Shown here in pieces: positions 36,394-44,079 of a stretch of 64,000 nt of DNA. How positions within the stretch are numbered: the first letter of the stretch is position 1; each line of letters starts with the position of its first letter. The translations under genes were made by a program, and so were the position numbers. This DNA is from JBPBQZ01 sp050955105. GTDB lineage: Bacteria; Pseudomonadota; Gammaproteobacteria; Burkholderiales; Burkholderiaceae. The stretch spans positions 1 through 64,000 of the forward strand of contig JBPBQZ010000088.1 of assembly GCA_050955105.1 (NCBI GenBank), read 5' to 3'. The notes under the pieces were generated by a model that was not told where the DNA came from, ran no database searches, and saw only the letters and a list, made by a program, of their open reading frames with translations.

Positions 36394-37137
36394 ATGAGCA
36401 AAACAGCGCAACGCCCAGCGCATGGGAACGGCATGGAAATCAGCGAATCGCTGGTCAAACCCGACACACGACCGGGGCGGCCGGCCCGCAAAGCCGGCGA
36501 TTCGACGCGCGAACGCATGCTCGATGCCGCCGAGAAATTGTTCGCCGAGCATGGCTTCCAGGGTACGTCGATGCGCGACATTGCAGGCGTTGCCGGCGCG
36601 CGACTAGCACTCGTGACCTATCATTTCGGCACCAAGGACGCGCTGTTCGCACGCGTGGTCGAACGCCGCTCGTTCTATATGAATTCACGCCGCATCGCGG
36701 CGCTGGACGAGGCGCGCAAGCTGACGGACGACGGGCCCGCGCCGATCCGCCTGCTGGTGGAAGGCTACATCTGGCCGTTCCTGGAACGCTGGCATCAAGG
36801 CGGCCCTGGGTGGATGCACTATTCGACCTTGATCGCCAGGCTCGCGACCTCGCCGATGCGCGCGAAGGTGATCAGCGAGTATTACGACGCGGTATCGCGC
36901 CAGTACATCATCGAGTTCCGGCGTGCCTTGGGTGACGCGGCCGAAGAAGACGTCTACCACGCGTTCAACTTCATGGTGGGAGTGATGCTGGCCGCCGTCT
37001 CGGAGCCAGACCGCGTGGAAAAGCTGTCGCGCGGCAAAGTCAGCGCCTCAGACGTCGATGGGATGTTCAAAACCATGTCGAGATTCGTCGAAGCCGGTTT
37101 TGCGGCGATCGCGGTCACGGCGCCGGCGCGCGGTTGA
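36394..37137 (+). CDS. TetR-family regulator, probable repressor of the catabolic operon
   Basis: A 247-residue TetR protein. The DNA-binding domain is RERMLDAAEKLFAEHGFQG, SMRDIAGVAGARLALVTYHF, GTKDALFARVVERR; the C-terminal part carries a TetR_C-type region with FVEAGFAAI at the end. A longer than usual N-terminal arm (residues 1-35) is basic and Pro-rich (PDTRPGRPARKAGD). It is divergent from the 12-gene operon and separated from it by a 168-base spacer with two perfect dyads. The inducer is probably an acyl-CoA or substrate of that pathway. Confidence 0.9.
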   Translation: MSKTAQRPAHGNGMEISESLVKPDTRPGRPARKAGDSTRERMLDAAEKLFAEHGFQGTSMRDIAGVAGARLALVTYHFGTKDALFARVVERRSFYMNSRRIAALDEARKLTDDGPAPIRLLVEGYIWPFLERWHQGGPGWMHYSTLIARLATSPMRAKVISEYYDAVSRQYIIEFRRALGDAAEEDVYHAFNFMVGVMLAAVSEPDRVEKLSRGKVSASDVDGMFKTMSRFVEAGFAAIAVTAPARG

Positions 37138-37206
37138 CGATTCATTGTGCGTGGCCGCGCTGCAGACGAGTTCTTGCTGCCGCGACTCACGCAGCTCCGA
37201 CTGCCG

Positions 37207-37527
37207 CTATGTAGCAAACATCTCGCGCAGCGTCCGCAGCACTTCCGCGAGCGTCTTGTCGGCCACGGCTCCGGTTTTTTGCATCAATCTGATCTTGTCC
37301 ACCGTGCGCAGTTGATCGAGCAAAATAAGCCCACGCTTGCGTGCGAACGTCACCGCTACGCGGAATGGCAGCGGTTTGCTTTGGGTCGTCATCGGCGCCA
37401 CGATCACAGTGCGCAAGTGATCGTGCATTTCAGGCGGCGAAACGATCAGGCAAGGGCGCGTCTTTTGAATCTCGCAGCCTTGGGTGGGATCCAGCGCCAC
37501 TAGCCACACTTCTCCGCGCGCTACCAT
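37207..37527 (-). CDS. mazF: MazF/PemK-family mRNA interferase toxin
   Basis: A 106-residue type II toxin. The family N terminus GEVWLVALDPTQGCEIQKTR, followed by PCLIVSP, and the middle TVIVAPMTTQSKPLPFRV and LLDQLRTVDKIRL match MazF/PemK endoribonucleases, with the conserved Arg in KTRPCLIVSP at the catalytic site. It overlaps the antitoxin gene by seven bases and is translated after it. It cleaves mRNA at short single-stranded sites when freed from the antitoxin. Confidence 0.92.
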   Translation of the reverse strand: MVARGEVWLVALDPTQGCEIQKTRPCLIVSPPEMHDHLRTVIVAPMTTQSKPLPFRVAVTFARKRGLILLDQLRTVDKIRLMQKTGAVADKTLAEVLRTLREMFAT

Positions 37528-37766
37528 TCGAGCGCCGCATCATCCACATTGGCGAACTCGCCCATCACCAGCGCGTCATCACCCGCCAGCGCTGCCTGCT
37601 GACTGGCTTGCGCCCACCCCGCGCGCACGCTGCGCACCGGCCGCAACACCAGCGCGCCTTCCTCTACTTGCATTTCCACTTCCTTCTCGAATCCGAGCTG
37701 TACCAACACCGGTTTTGGAATTAGTACGCCCTGTGAATTACCCATTCTACGAATCGTCGTCTTCAT
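37521..37766 (-). CDS. mazE: MazE-family (AbrB-type) antitoxin
   Basis: An 81-residue antitoxin. MKTTIRRMGNSQGVLIPKPV is the swapped-hairpin AbrB/MazE DNA-binding domain; EGALVLRPV ends it. The acidic, flexible C terminus (GDDALVMGEFANVDDAALEW) should wrap the toxin. The start at 37766 is at the family N terminus; nine extra residues are possible upstream. It represses its own promoter with MazF in this family. Confidence 0.9.
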   Translation of the reverse strand: MKTTIRRMGNSQGVLIPKPVLVQLGFEKEVEMQVEEGALVLRPVRSVRAGWAQASQQAALAGDDALVMGEFANVDDAALEW

Positions 37767-38014
37767 GGTTTTACCGTTGTGCGAGGCTATCATCGAAAGA
37801 TCTGCAGTAGATACGATGTTATTACATTAGCGATAAATCCGGAATCCGCCGCTGCACCGCGCCAGCAGCGCCGAACGCAACAAACATTGCGCATTGGTTG
37901 AACCAATGATAAATTCAGATCGATGCTTGCCTTACGCGGTGCGGGGCGCGCCGCGCGTCACAGCAACGCCGCGCCCCGCGCCTCATCGACTGCTGGATCA
38001 ACCACAAAGCCATC

Positions 38015-38833
38015 ATGCATTCACTCAAAGACAAGACGCTTTTCATCACTGGCGCGAGTCGCGGCATCGGTCTGGCTATCGCCAAGCGTGCCGCCCGCGA
38101 CGGCGCGCGCATCGTGATTGCCGCGAAGACCGCTGAACCGCATCCCAAGCTGCCCGGCACCATCTACACGGCGGCCCGCGAGATCGAGGCGGCAGGCGGC
38201 AGCGCCTTGCCGCTGGTGGTCGACATCCGCCACGAAGATCAAGTGCAAAGTGCGGTCGAGCGCGCTGTGGAGGCCTTCGGCGGCATCGACATCCTCGTCA
38301 ACAACGCCAGCGCCATCAGCAAGACCGGCACGCTGCAAACCGACATGAAGCGCTTTGACCTGTTGAATGGCATCAACGCGCGCGGCACCTATATGGTGAG
38401 TCGCACCTGTCTGCCGCATCTGCTGAAAGCCGCCAACCCGCACGTGCTGATGCTGTCACCGCCGCTGAATATGGAAGAGCGTTGGTTCGCGCCCAACGTC
38501 GCCTACACCATGGCCAAGTTCGCCATGAGCATGTGCGTGCTCGGCATGGCCGGTGAGTTTCGCGGGCGCGTGGCCTTCAATGCGCTGTGGCCGCGCACCA
38601 TGATCGGCACGGCCGCCGTGCAGAACCTGCTGGGTGGCGATGCGGTAATGCAACGCACGCGCCGTCCCGAAATCATGGGCGACGCCGCGTATCTCATATT
38701 CACGCAGCCGCAAGCCAGCTTCACCGGCCGCTTTTGCGTCGACGAAACGCTATTGCGTGAATTTGGCGAAAACGATTTCTCGAAATACGGCTCGACGAAC
38801 GAGGCGGACTTGATTCCCGACTCGTTTATTTAG
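38015..38833 (+). CDS. Short-chain dehydrogenase, HSDL2-like
   Basis: A 272-residue SDR: TGASRGIG (12-19), AAKTAEPHPKLPGTIY with the long insertion after the second strand that marks the hydroxysteroid-dehydrogenase-like 2 group, NNASAIS, and YTMAK. The motif LNMEERWFAPN before YTMAK is also typical of that group. It lacks the SCP2 lipid-binding tail found in eukaryotic HSDL2. It stands alone between MazEF and the Rrf2 gene. Substrate unknown; fatty-acid-related by family. Confidence 0.85.
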   Translation: MHSLKDKTLFITGASRGIGLAIAKRAARDGARIVIAAKTAEPHPKLPGTIYTAAREIEAAGGSALPLVVDIRHEDQVQSAVERAVEAFGGIDILVNNASAISKTGTLQTDMKRFDLLNGINARGTYMVSRTCLPHLLKAANPHVLMLSPPLNMEERWFAPNVAYTMAKFAMSMCVLGMAGEFRGRVAFNALWPRTMIGTAAVQNLLGGDAVMQRTRRPEIMGDAAYLIFTQPQASFTGRFCVDETLLREFGENDFSKYGSTNEADLIPDSFI

Positions 38834-38947
38834 GGGTTCATTCCGTATCGTCGTCACGGCTACCGATGCGCCAGCGCTGCCGTTGCCGCTGGCGGCGCCG
38901 CGGGCGCCCGGCGTCCGGTTGATGAGGTCGGAACGCCGTCCCGCTCC

Positions 38948-39394
38948 TCAAGCGGCGACTAGTGGGATGCCAAGCAATTTCGCCAATTTCGGCTTCTTCG
39001 TCATGACATCGGCCAAGGTATATCGATCCAGCGTCTGCATGAAACTGGCCAGCGCTTCTCGCATCGCACCCTTCAGAATGCACGCAGTGCCGATACGGCA
39101 CGAATGACCCGATCGGTCGAGACACTCGACCAGAAACATATCGGTCTCCGTGCAGCGAATCACTTCGCCGATGGTAATGGAGCCAGGCGAGCGCGCCAGC
39201 CTGACGCCGCCACCACCGCCTCGTACGGCTTCGATGAAGCCCGCGGCCGCCAACTCTTGTGCCACCTTCACCAAGTGATATTTCGATATGTCGTAAGCCT
39301 CGGCTACATCGCGGATCTTGCACAAGTGGTCACCTTGTGTACCCAGGTAAACCAGCAAGCGCAACGCAAAATCGCTATAAGTCGTCAGTCGCAT
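38948..39394 (-). CDS. Rrf2-family iron-sulfur regulator, NsrR-like
   Basis: A 148-residue Rrf2 regulator. The winged helix is MRLTTYSDFALRLLVYLG, SKYHLVKVAQELAAAGFIEA and VRGGGGGVRLARSP. Three cysteines, C91, C99 and C105, in ECLDRSGHSCRIGTACILKG sit as in E. coli NsrR (91, 96, 102), with a spacing of 7 rather than 4 between the first two. TLADVM near the end is also NsrR-like. NsrR senses nitric oxide with its cluster and represses detoxification genes. AGGA precedes the ATG. No classical target gene is adjacent. Confidence 0.85.
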   Translation of the reverse strand: MRLTTYSDFALRLLVYLGTQGDHLCKIRDVAEAYDISKYHLVKVAQELAAAGFIEAVRGGGGGVRLARSPGSITIGEVIRCTETDMFLVECLDRSGHSCRIGTACILKGAMREALASFMQTLDRYTLADVMTKKPKLAKLLGIPLVAA

Positions 39395-39943
39395 TGAAAT
39401 CCTCGATCAGTGGGATTGGCCATCCCCCGACACACAAACCGGTTGTTATGGACGCACTCTGCCGGTGCACAATCCGGGATAGTCATAAGTGGCATCTAGC
39501 CAACCACTTAACGAACTATCATTTCGATTGATTGTACCGAGCCGAAAACCTTCAAGTGGGGCCTTCAAAGCAGCACTCGACAGCATTGCGGCGCGGTGCT
39601 ATTCGAACAGCAGCCTGCTTTTGCGTCGCCGCGGTTCGCCGCCAGAGGCGACCGTGATTTTGCGCACGTCATACCGCCGCCATCAGCGCGTGCGATAATC
39701 CGCCCCATCAATGCCCGGCTGCACGCCGCCAGGCATGTTTTCCGCCACGCGCCCCACCTTTTCACTCAGCACGTTTCGCCGCCCTGAATACTTTAAATAC
39801 CGGGCTCGGAATGGTTCCTCCCCGACCTCTCGCATAGCGGTCGGGCATCAAGCCAAGTAACTGATCGCCGCCGCCACGCTACCCGTCCCACGCAGACGGC
39901 GATCTGGCATGGGCGTTTCATCCGCCATTCACTGGAGCATTCT
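39395..39943. other. 549-base intergenic region without a convincing gene
   Basis: The spacer between the divergent Rrf2 gene and the acyltransferase has no reading frame with protein-like composition. It holds two perfect dyads: TAAGTGG-N11-CCACTTA (39486-39510), a candidate Rrf2 operator, and CCCGACC-N11-GGTCGGG (39821-39845), a possible leader hairpin of the acyltransferase transcript. Confidence 0.6.
39486..39510. promoter_or_regulatory. Inverted repeat, candidate Rrf2/NsrR operator
   Basis: TAAGTGG-N11-CCACTTA, seven-base perfect arms, 25 bp in total, 92 bases upstream of the Rrf2 gene. The size fits an Rrf2 dimer site; the half-site does not match the E. coli NsrR consensus closely. 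Confidence 0.45.
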
Positions 39944-40819
39944 TTGGGCAAATTCGGCTTCGCGCTGCTCGTGCTTTTGCTGCGCGCGCTTTCCCTGCTT
40001 CCCTACGGCTGGGTGGCACGGCTCGGCACGCTGCTGGGTTCGCTGCTCTATCTGCTGCCCAGTCGTCGCAAGCACATCGTGCAGGTGAACCTGCGCTTAT
40101 GCTTCCCCGACAAGACAGAAGACGAATACGCGGTGCTGGCGCGCGCGCACCTGCGTCAAGTGGTGCGCAGCTATCTCGAACGCGGCATCCAGTGGTTCGG
40201 CAGCGCCCGCACGATTGCAAAGATCGTTGAAATCGACAGCCACATCGACTTGCACGACCCGCAACCACCACCCACCATCTTCATGGGCTTTCACTTCGTC
40301 GGCATCGAAGTCGGCTGCCTGTGTTATTCGACGCAACTGCCACTGGCCTCGCTCTACACGCGCATGTCGAATACGCGTTTGTGCGACCTGGCGCGCGAAC
40401 GCCGCGGCCGCTTCGGCGCCAATATGATCGAACGCGCCACCAGCGCCCGCAAAATCATTACCCTGCTGCGCGCCGGTACGCCGGTGATGCTGGCGGCGGA
40501 TATGGACTACGGCGTCGACAATTCGGTATTCGTGCCTTTCTTCGGTGTGCCGGCCTGCACGCTCACCTCGGTATCACGCCTCGCCGCGCTCGGCCATGCG
40601 CGCGTGGTGCCCATCGTCACCGAGGTGTTGCCCGACTATCGCGGCTACAAGATGACGGTGTTCGAACCTTTGATCAACTTCCCGTCCGGCGACGAGCGCG
40701 CGGACGCGCGGCGCATGAATGCGTTTCTCGAATCGCAGATTTTGAAGTTTCCCGAACAATATTATTGGGTGCATCGGCGTTTCAAGCACCGGCCACCCGG
40801 CATGCCGGCGGTGTACTGA
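39944..40819 (+). CDS. LpxL/HtrB-family lipid A or lysophospholipid acyltransferase
   Basis: A 291-residue membrane-anchored acyltransferase. A hydrophobic N-terminal helix (FALLVLLLRALSLLPYGW) is followed by VARLGTLLGSLLYLLPSRRK and VNLRLCFPD. The catalytic pair is H117 and E122 in GFHFVGIE (HX4E). The later LRAGTPVMLAADMDYG and FPEQYYWVHRRFKHRP are family marks. It transfers a secondary acyl chain to lipid A precursors or related lipids at the inner membrane. The start is a TTG with GGAG six bases upstream; no ATG is available before the membrane helix. Confidence 0.9.
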   Translation: MGKFGFALLVLLLRALSLLPYGWVARLGTLLGSLLYLLPSRRKHIVQVNLRLCFPDKTEDEYAVLARAHLRQVVRSYLERGIQWFGSARTIAKIVEIDSHIDLHDPQPPPTIFMGFHFVGIEVGCLCYSTQLPLASLYTRMSNTRLCDLARERRGRFGANMIERATSARKIITLLRAGTPVMLAADMDYGVDNSVFVPFFGVPACTLTSVSRLAALGHARVVPIVTEVLPDYRGYKMTVFEPLINFPSGDERADARRMNAFLESQILKFPEQYYWVHRRFKHRPPGMPAVY

Positions 40820-40925
40820 CTATATCGTTGATATACATAGCTTTGCGCAATTCCATTCAGGCGATTCAAGAAGCCGATTCAATGGCGTCGATATTAAGGG
40901 CTGTCGATATAAGGGACGAAATGCC

Positions 40926-40954
40926 TTGACAGCCTTTGCGCCAACACGTACCTT
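40926..40954 (+). promoter_or_regulatory. Sigma-70 promoter of the cold-shock gene
   Basis: TTGACA at 40926-40931, 17-base spacer, then TACCTT at 40949-40954. This gives an untranslated leader of about 130 bases before the CspA start, as is usual for cold-shock mRNAs that change structure with temperature. Confidence 0.6.
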
Positions 40955-41092
40955 GCGTGTCGAAGTATCAAAGAAGCTCGATTGCTGTTCATCATTCCCG
41001 GGTTAGTTCGCGGTATTTGTTGTCCTCTCTCTTCCTTGATGCTTTCCTCACTCCGATAAGGGGTGGGCACCTTTAAATCTCAAGGAATTCTT

Positions 41093-41296
41093 ATGGATGC
41101 CGGTACCGTCAAGTGGTTCAACGATAGCAAGGGTTTCGGATTCATCACCCCCGATGCAGGTGGTGACGATCTGTTCGCTCATTTCTCCGAAATCCGCGGT
41201 GAAGGTTTCAAAACCCTCGCCGAAGGTCAGAAAGTGAGCTACGAAGCCAAGAAGGGCCCGAAGGGTCTGCAGGCTTCGAACATCACCCCGCTGTAA
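41093..41296 (+). CDS. cspA: Cold-shock protein (CspA family)
   Basis: A 67-residue single cold-shock domain. RNP1 KGFGFITP and RNP2 DLFAHFSEI are intact; the start MDAGTVKWFNDSKGFGFI is the family N terminus and follows AAGGA seven bases upstream. It binds single-stranded RNA and melts secondary structure. It has its own promoter and a strong terminator, so it is monocistronic. The long leader suggests post-transcriptional cold control. Confidence 0.97.
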   Translation: MDAGTVKWFNDSKGFGFITPDAGGDDLFAHFSEIRGEGFKTLAEGQKVSYEAKKGPKGLQASNITPL

Positions 41297-41308
41297 ATCG
41301 TTTCAAAG

Positions 41309-41328
41309 TGGGCCGGTTCGCCGGCCCA
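41309..41328 (+). terminator. cspA terminator hairpin with UUCG loop
   Basis: TGGGCCGG-TTCG-CCGGCCCA, an 8-bp perfect stem closed by a very stable UUCG tetraloop, 12 bases after the cspA stop. No T-run follows. A second perfect hairpin (GGAGCCCACGGGCTCC, 41351-41366) lies just downstream and may back it up. Confidence 0.75.
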
Positions 41329-41383
41329 TCGCTCTAGCCAGGTAGTTCAAGGAGCCCACGGGCTCCGGCTAGGGTTCCCTCCG

Positions 41384-41457
41384 CGCAGTTCAGCGCAATC
41401 GCTCCCCCGCTCAGTTCTCATGCTTCGCAGTTCGGCGTAACGCTTCTCCGCTCGGTT
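41384..41457. repeat. Imperfect direct repeat of about 33 bp
   Basis: Two copies, 41384-41416 and 41426-41457, both running CGCAGTTC-GCG-AA-CGCT-C-CGCTC-GTT with a few substitutions and one single-base gap. They lie between the cspA terminator and the next gene. No coding or known-element character seen. Confidence 0.55.
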
Positions 41458-41569
41458 TATCTGCGCACGTCATGTCGCGCGCTCCCTTCGCTTTTCCATA
41501 CGTCCCCGCTTTGACCGCTTCCGCCTTTGTCTCGGCACGCGCCGTCACGCTGACGTTCACCTAAACCTC

Positions 41570-41797
41570 ATGCAAGATAAAACTATTCAACAACACTACA
41601 ACGGCTATACCGTCCGCCCTTCTGCCTATCGCCTGCCCGACGGCTCGTTTTCGGCCAATCTTCTTCTGGAACGCGGCAGCGCCAGCGGCGAAGCGGCGCA
41701 ATACGAGTTTCACGCACTCGACTATTTCGATAATGAAGCCCAGGCGATTCGCTATTCACATCGCTGGGGCCGTGACTGGGTCGACAACCGCGGTTGA
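41570..41797 (+). CDS. Small conserved-type protein of unknown function
   Basis: A 75-residue soluble protein: IQQHYNGYTVRPSAYRLPDG, SFSANLLLERG, YEFHALDYFDNEAQAIRY, HRWGRDWVDNRG. The pattern looks like a small beta-rich domain followed by a helix with the aromatic ending found in related small proteins next to csp genes in Burkholderia, as far as I recall. No catalytic motif. No strong ribosome site, yet composition and codon use are gene-like. Function unknown. Confidence 0.7.
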   Translation: MQDKTIQQHYNGYTVRPSAYRLPDGSFSANLLLERGSASGEAAQYEFHALDYFDNEAQAIRYSHRWGRDWVDNRG

Positions 41798-41832
41798 AGC
41801 CCGCTTCGATTGCATAGATTGGTATTCCCCAA

Positions 41833-43227
41833 TCAAATAACCGCTGGCATCACCGTGCGCGGCTGCTTCAAAGTTAGCGCGACACTTTTCAGCGCGTTGC
41901 CAAGATTCTCGCGACTGGTCGGGCCGCCCAGGCAGATACGCACCGCATCGATCGCATGCGCGGACACAGCAAAAGCACTGCTCGGCACCACGCCCACGCC
42001 ACAGGCGCTCATCTCCAGCGCGAATTCGGCGGCATGCCAGCCTTCGGGCAATTTCAGCCAGATATGAAACGCCTCGTGATGGATCAATGCCAAGTCCGGC
42101 GGCAGGATACGCGCCGCCAGGCGTGTGCGGATGGCCGTCTCGGCGCGGATCGCACCCAGCGCAATATCGGCAGTGCCATCGGTCACCCAGCGCGTCGCCA
42201 GCGCTGCGGTAATCGGCGACGCCATCACCGTGGTGGCGCGCAGTGCCGACACCAGGCGCGCGCGCAACGCCTCGTTCGGCGCCACCATGTAGGCGATGCG
42301 CAACCCCGCGCTGAAGCTTTTTGAGAAGCCGGCGATATAGAAGGTCAATTCAGGCGCCAGCGACGCAATCGTCGGCGGCGCGTCACGTTCCAGAAAACCA
42401 TAGGCATCGTCTTCGAGAATCGCCACGTCATAGTGCCGGGCGACTTCCGCTAACGCGTGCCGGCGCTCCGCGCTAGTGGTCAAGGTCGTCGGGTTATTCA
42501 AAGTCGGCACGCAATAAAGCGCTTTGGGTGCGTATTGCGCGCAGGCGCCCGCGAACGCCACTGCATCGATCCCCTCGCCATCGGTCGGCAAGCCGACCAG
42601 ACGAATTCCTAGTTGCTTGGCCAGCGCGCGCAGACCCGGATAGGTCAGCTCCTCGCAGCACACCGTCGAACCGACCGGCGCAATCATGCTGAGGGCCGCC
42701 AGGATGCCGCACTGAGCACCGGGCACCACCACGATGCGCGAAGCGTCGACCGACAGCCCGCGGCGGCGCAGCCACAGTTGCGCCGCTTCGCAGTCGCGCG
42801 CCGAACCACCGAAATCCGCATAGCGCGTCATCTCCGACAGATCGGCCGACACCGCATTCCAGCCCTCGAGCATCGATTCACGCACGCGCGGCGAATCGGG
42901 CTCGGGCGGCATATTCATCGTCATATCCACCACCGCGCCAGTCAGCACCGCGCGCGGCACGCTAGGGCGGCGATGGCCGCTGACGAAGCTGCCGCGCCCC
43001 ACCGTCGACTCGATCAGCCCGCGCCGTTGTGCTTCGGCGTAAGCGCGCGACACCGTCGTGAAATCGAGATGCAGACGCGCCGCCAGTTCGCGCTGCGGCG
43101 GCAGGCGCTGACCTTGCGTCAGGCGTCCGAGCGCAACGTCGTCGGCAATGCAATCGGCAATCGCCAGATACACCGGCTTGCGCTCGCCTTTGCGCAGGCG
43201 CGGCGTCCAGAGCGAGACATCTTTCAT
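41833..43227 (-). CDS. MocR-type regulator (GntR helix-turn-helix plus aminotransferase domain)
   Basis: A 464-residue PLP-dependent regulator. The N-terminal winged helix (about 15-85) shows LPPQRELAARLHLDFTTVSR followed by AYAEAQRRGLIES and GRGSFV. The fold-I aminotransferase domain shows NNPTTLT, ILEDDAYGF and the PLP Lys at 303 in GFSKSFSAGLRIAYM. MocR proteins bind direct repeats near their own gene and control the divergent neighbour, often with PLP-linked amino acid effectors. GGAG precedes the ATG at 43227. It is divergent from the Nit1C cluster, which makes it the best candidate regulator. Confidence 0.92.
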   Translation of the reverse strand: MKDVSLWTPRLRKGERKPVYLAIADCIADDVALGRLTQGQRLPPQRELAARLHLDFTTVSRAYAEAQRRGLIESTVGRGSFVSGHRRPSVPRAVLTGAVVDMTMNMPPEPDSPRVRESMLEGWNAVSADLSEMTRYADFGGSARDCEAAQLWLRRRGLSVDASRIVVVPGAQCGILAALSMIAPVGSTVCCEELTYPGLRALAKQLGIRLVGLPTDGEGIDAVAFAGACAQYAPKALYCVPTLNNPTTLTTSAERRHALAEVARHYDVAILEDDAYGFLERDAPPTIASLAPELTFYIAGFSKSFSAGLRIAYMVAPNEALRARLVSALRATTVMASPITAALATRWVTDGTADIALGAIRAETAIRTRLAARILPPDLALIHHEAFHIWLKLPEGWHAAEFALEMSACGVGVVPSSAFAVSAHAIDAVRICLGGPTSRENLGNALKSVALTLKQPRTVMPAVI

Positions 43228-43341
43228 TGCTACTTCTCCCAAATTAGTGGCGTGGGCGCACCAGCTTCATGCGTGCAGCGCACGTCGGCGTGCGCTGCAC
43301 GCACCACACTGGATAAGCACCTGCGCCGTGGCAGCGTGCAC

Positions 43342-43465
43342 ATTGTATGGATCGAGTGATTGGATACCCCATAAAGCCCCGATTTACCGCGGTTTATGGC
43401 GATTTGAACGGGCCTTTCGCGGCGCCGCCGAAGCCTGGCAATGGTTGGATTGTATGCATACCCAT
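43342..43465. promoter_or_regulatory. Repeated elements in the mocR/Nit1C spacer
   Basis: The 363-base spacer 43228-43590 has no gene. ATTGTATGGAT at 43342 is followed by TTGGATACCCCAT (43360-43372), and ATTGTATGCATACCCAT recurs at 43449-43465; the latter contains the palindrome GTATGCATAC. Two copies of the same ATTGTATG...ATACCC(C)AT text about 107 bases apart suggest binding sites of one regulator, most simply the MocR protein. Confidence 0.5.
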
Positions 43466-43590
43466 GCAATCAATGCGAGCGGTAAAAAAACATTGATGGC
43501 ATGTCCGGTGCGAGTAAAGGGCACAGCAACGCGGCGCTTCAACAGCGTCGTCCGCGCGCGAATTTACTCAACGTACCCCAGGAGCAGACC

Positions 43591-44073
43591 ATGCCAGCTG
43601 TCGATTACGCCCCGCATAAAAAAGGCGATTTCTTTGTCGACTACGAAGAGAAGGTATTTGAAGACGTTAAAGCCGAACCCGGCGAAAAGGCCTTGGTAAC
43701 CTTTCATACGGTGGCCTTCGAAGGCTCGATCGGCCTCGTCAATATGCTGCAAGCCACGCGGCTGCAGCGCAAAGGCTTTGAAACCTCGATTCTGCTTTAC
43801 GGACCGGGCGTCACGCTCGGCGTGCAACGCGGCTTTCCGACCTTGGGCGACGAAGCGTTTCCAGGCCATCTGGCCGTCAACAAGCAGATCGGCAAGTTCA
43901 TTGAGGAAGGCGGCAAGGTGTACGCCTGCCGCTTCGCGCTGCAAGCCTTGTACGGCCATGGCGAGCGCGCGTTGATCGAAGGTATCCGCCCGATCAGCCC
44001 GCTCGACGTGCTCGACCTGGTGTTGCTGCATCGTCGCAATAACGCCTTCATCCTCGACACCTGGACGCTGTAA
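43591..44073 (+). CDS. MSMEG_0572/Sll0783-family nitrogen-starvation protein (Nit1C gene 1)
   Basis: A 160-residue protein of the family found as first gene of Nit1C clusters. Seen: FHTVAFEGSIGLVNMLQATR, LLYGPGVTLGVQRGFP, GDEAFPGHLAVNKQIGKFIE and PISPLDVLDLVLLHRRNNAF, which look like a DsrE-type fold. The Synechocystis member Sll0783 is induced by nitrogen starvation and is needed for polyhydroxybutyrate build-up. The biochemical role is unknown. AGGAG precedes the ATG. Six bases separate it from the nitrilase gene. Confidence 0.9.
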   Translation: MPAVDYAPHKKGDFFVDYEEKVFEDVKAEPGEKALVTFHTVAFEGSIGLVNMLQATRLQRKGFETSILLYGPGVTLGVQRGFPTLGDEAFPGHLAVNKQIGKFIEEGGKVYACRFALQALYGHGERALIEGIRPISPLDVLDLVLLHRRNNAFILDTWTL

Positions 44074-44079
44074 GCCGCC

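Noticed and set aside
37207..37766. MazEF as a sign of a mobile island
   Set aside because: No integrase, transposase, tRNA target or flanking repeat was seen, so transfer is not supported.
39821..39845. Leader hairpin before the acyltransferase as a possible riboswitch
   Set aside because: The dyad is real, but the surrounding bases match no riboswitch consensus I know (SAH and SAM types considered).
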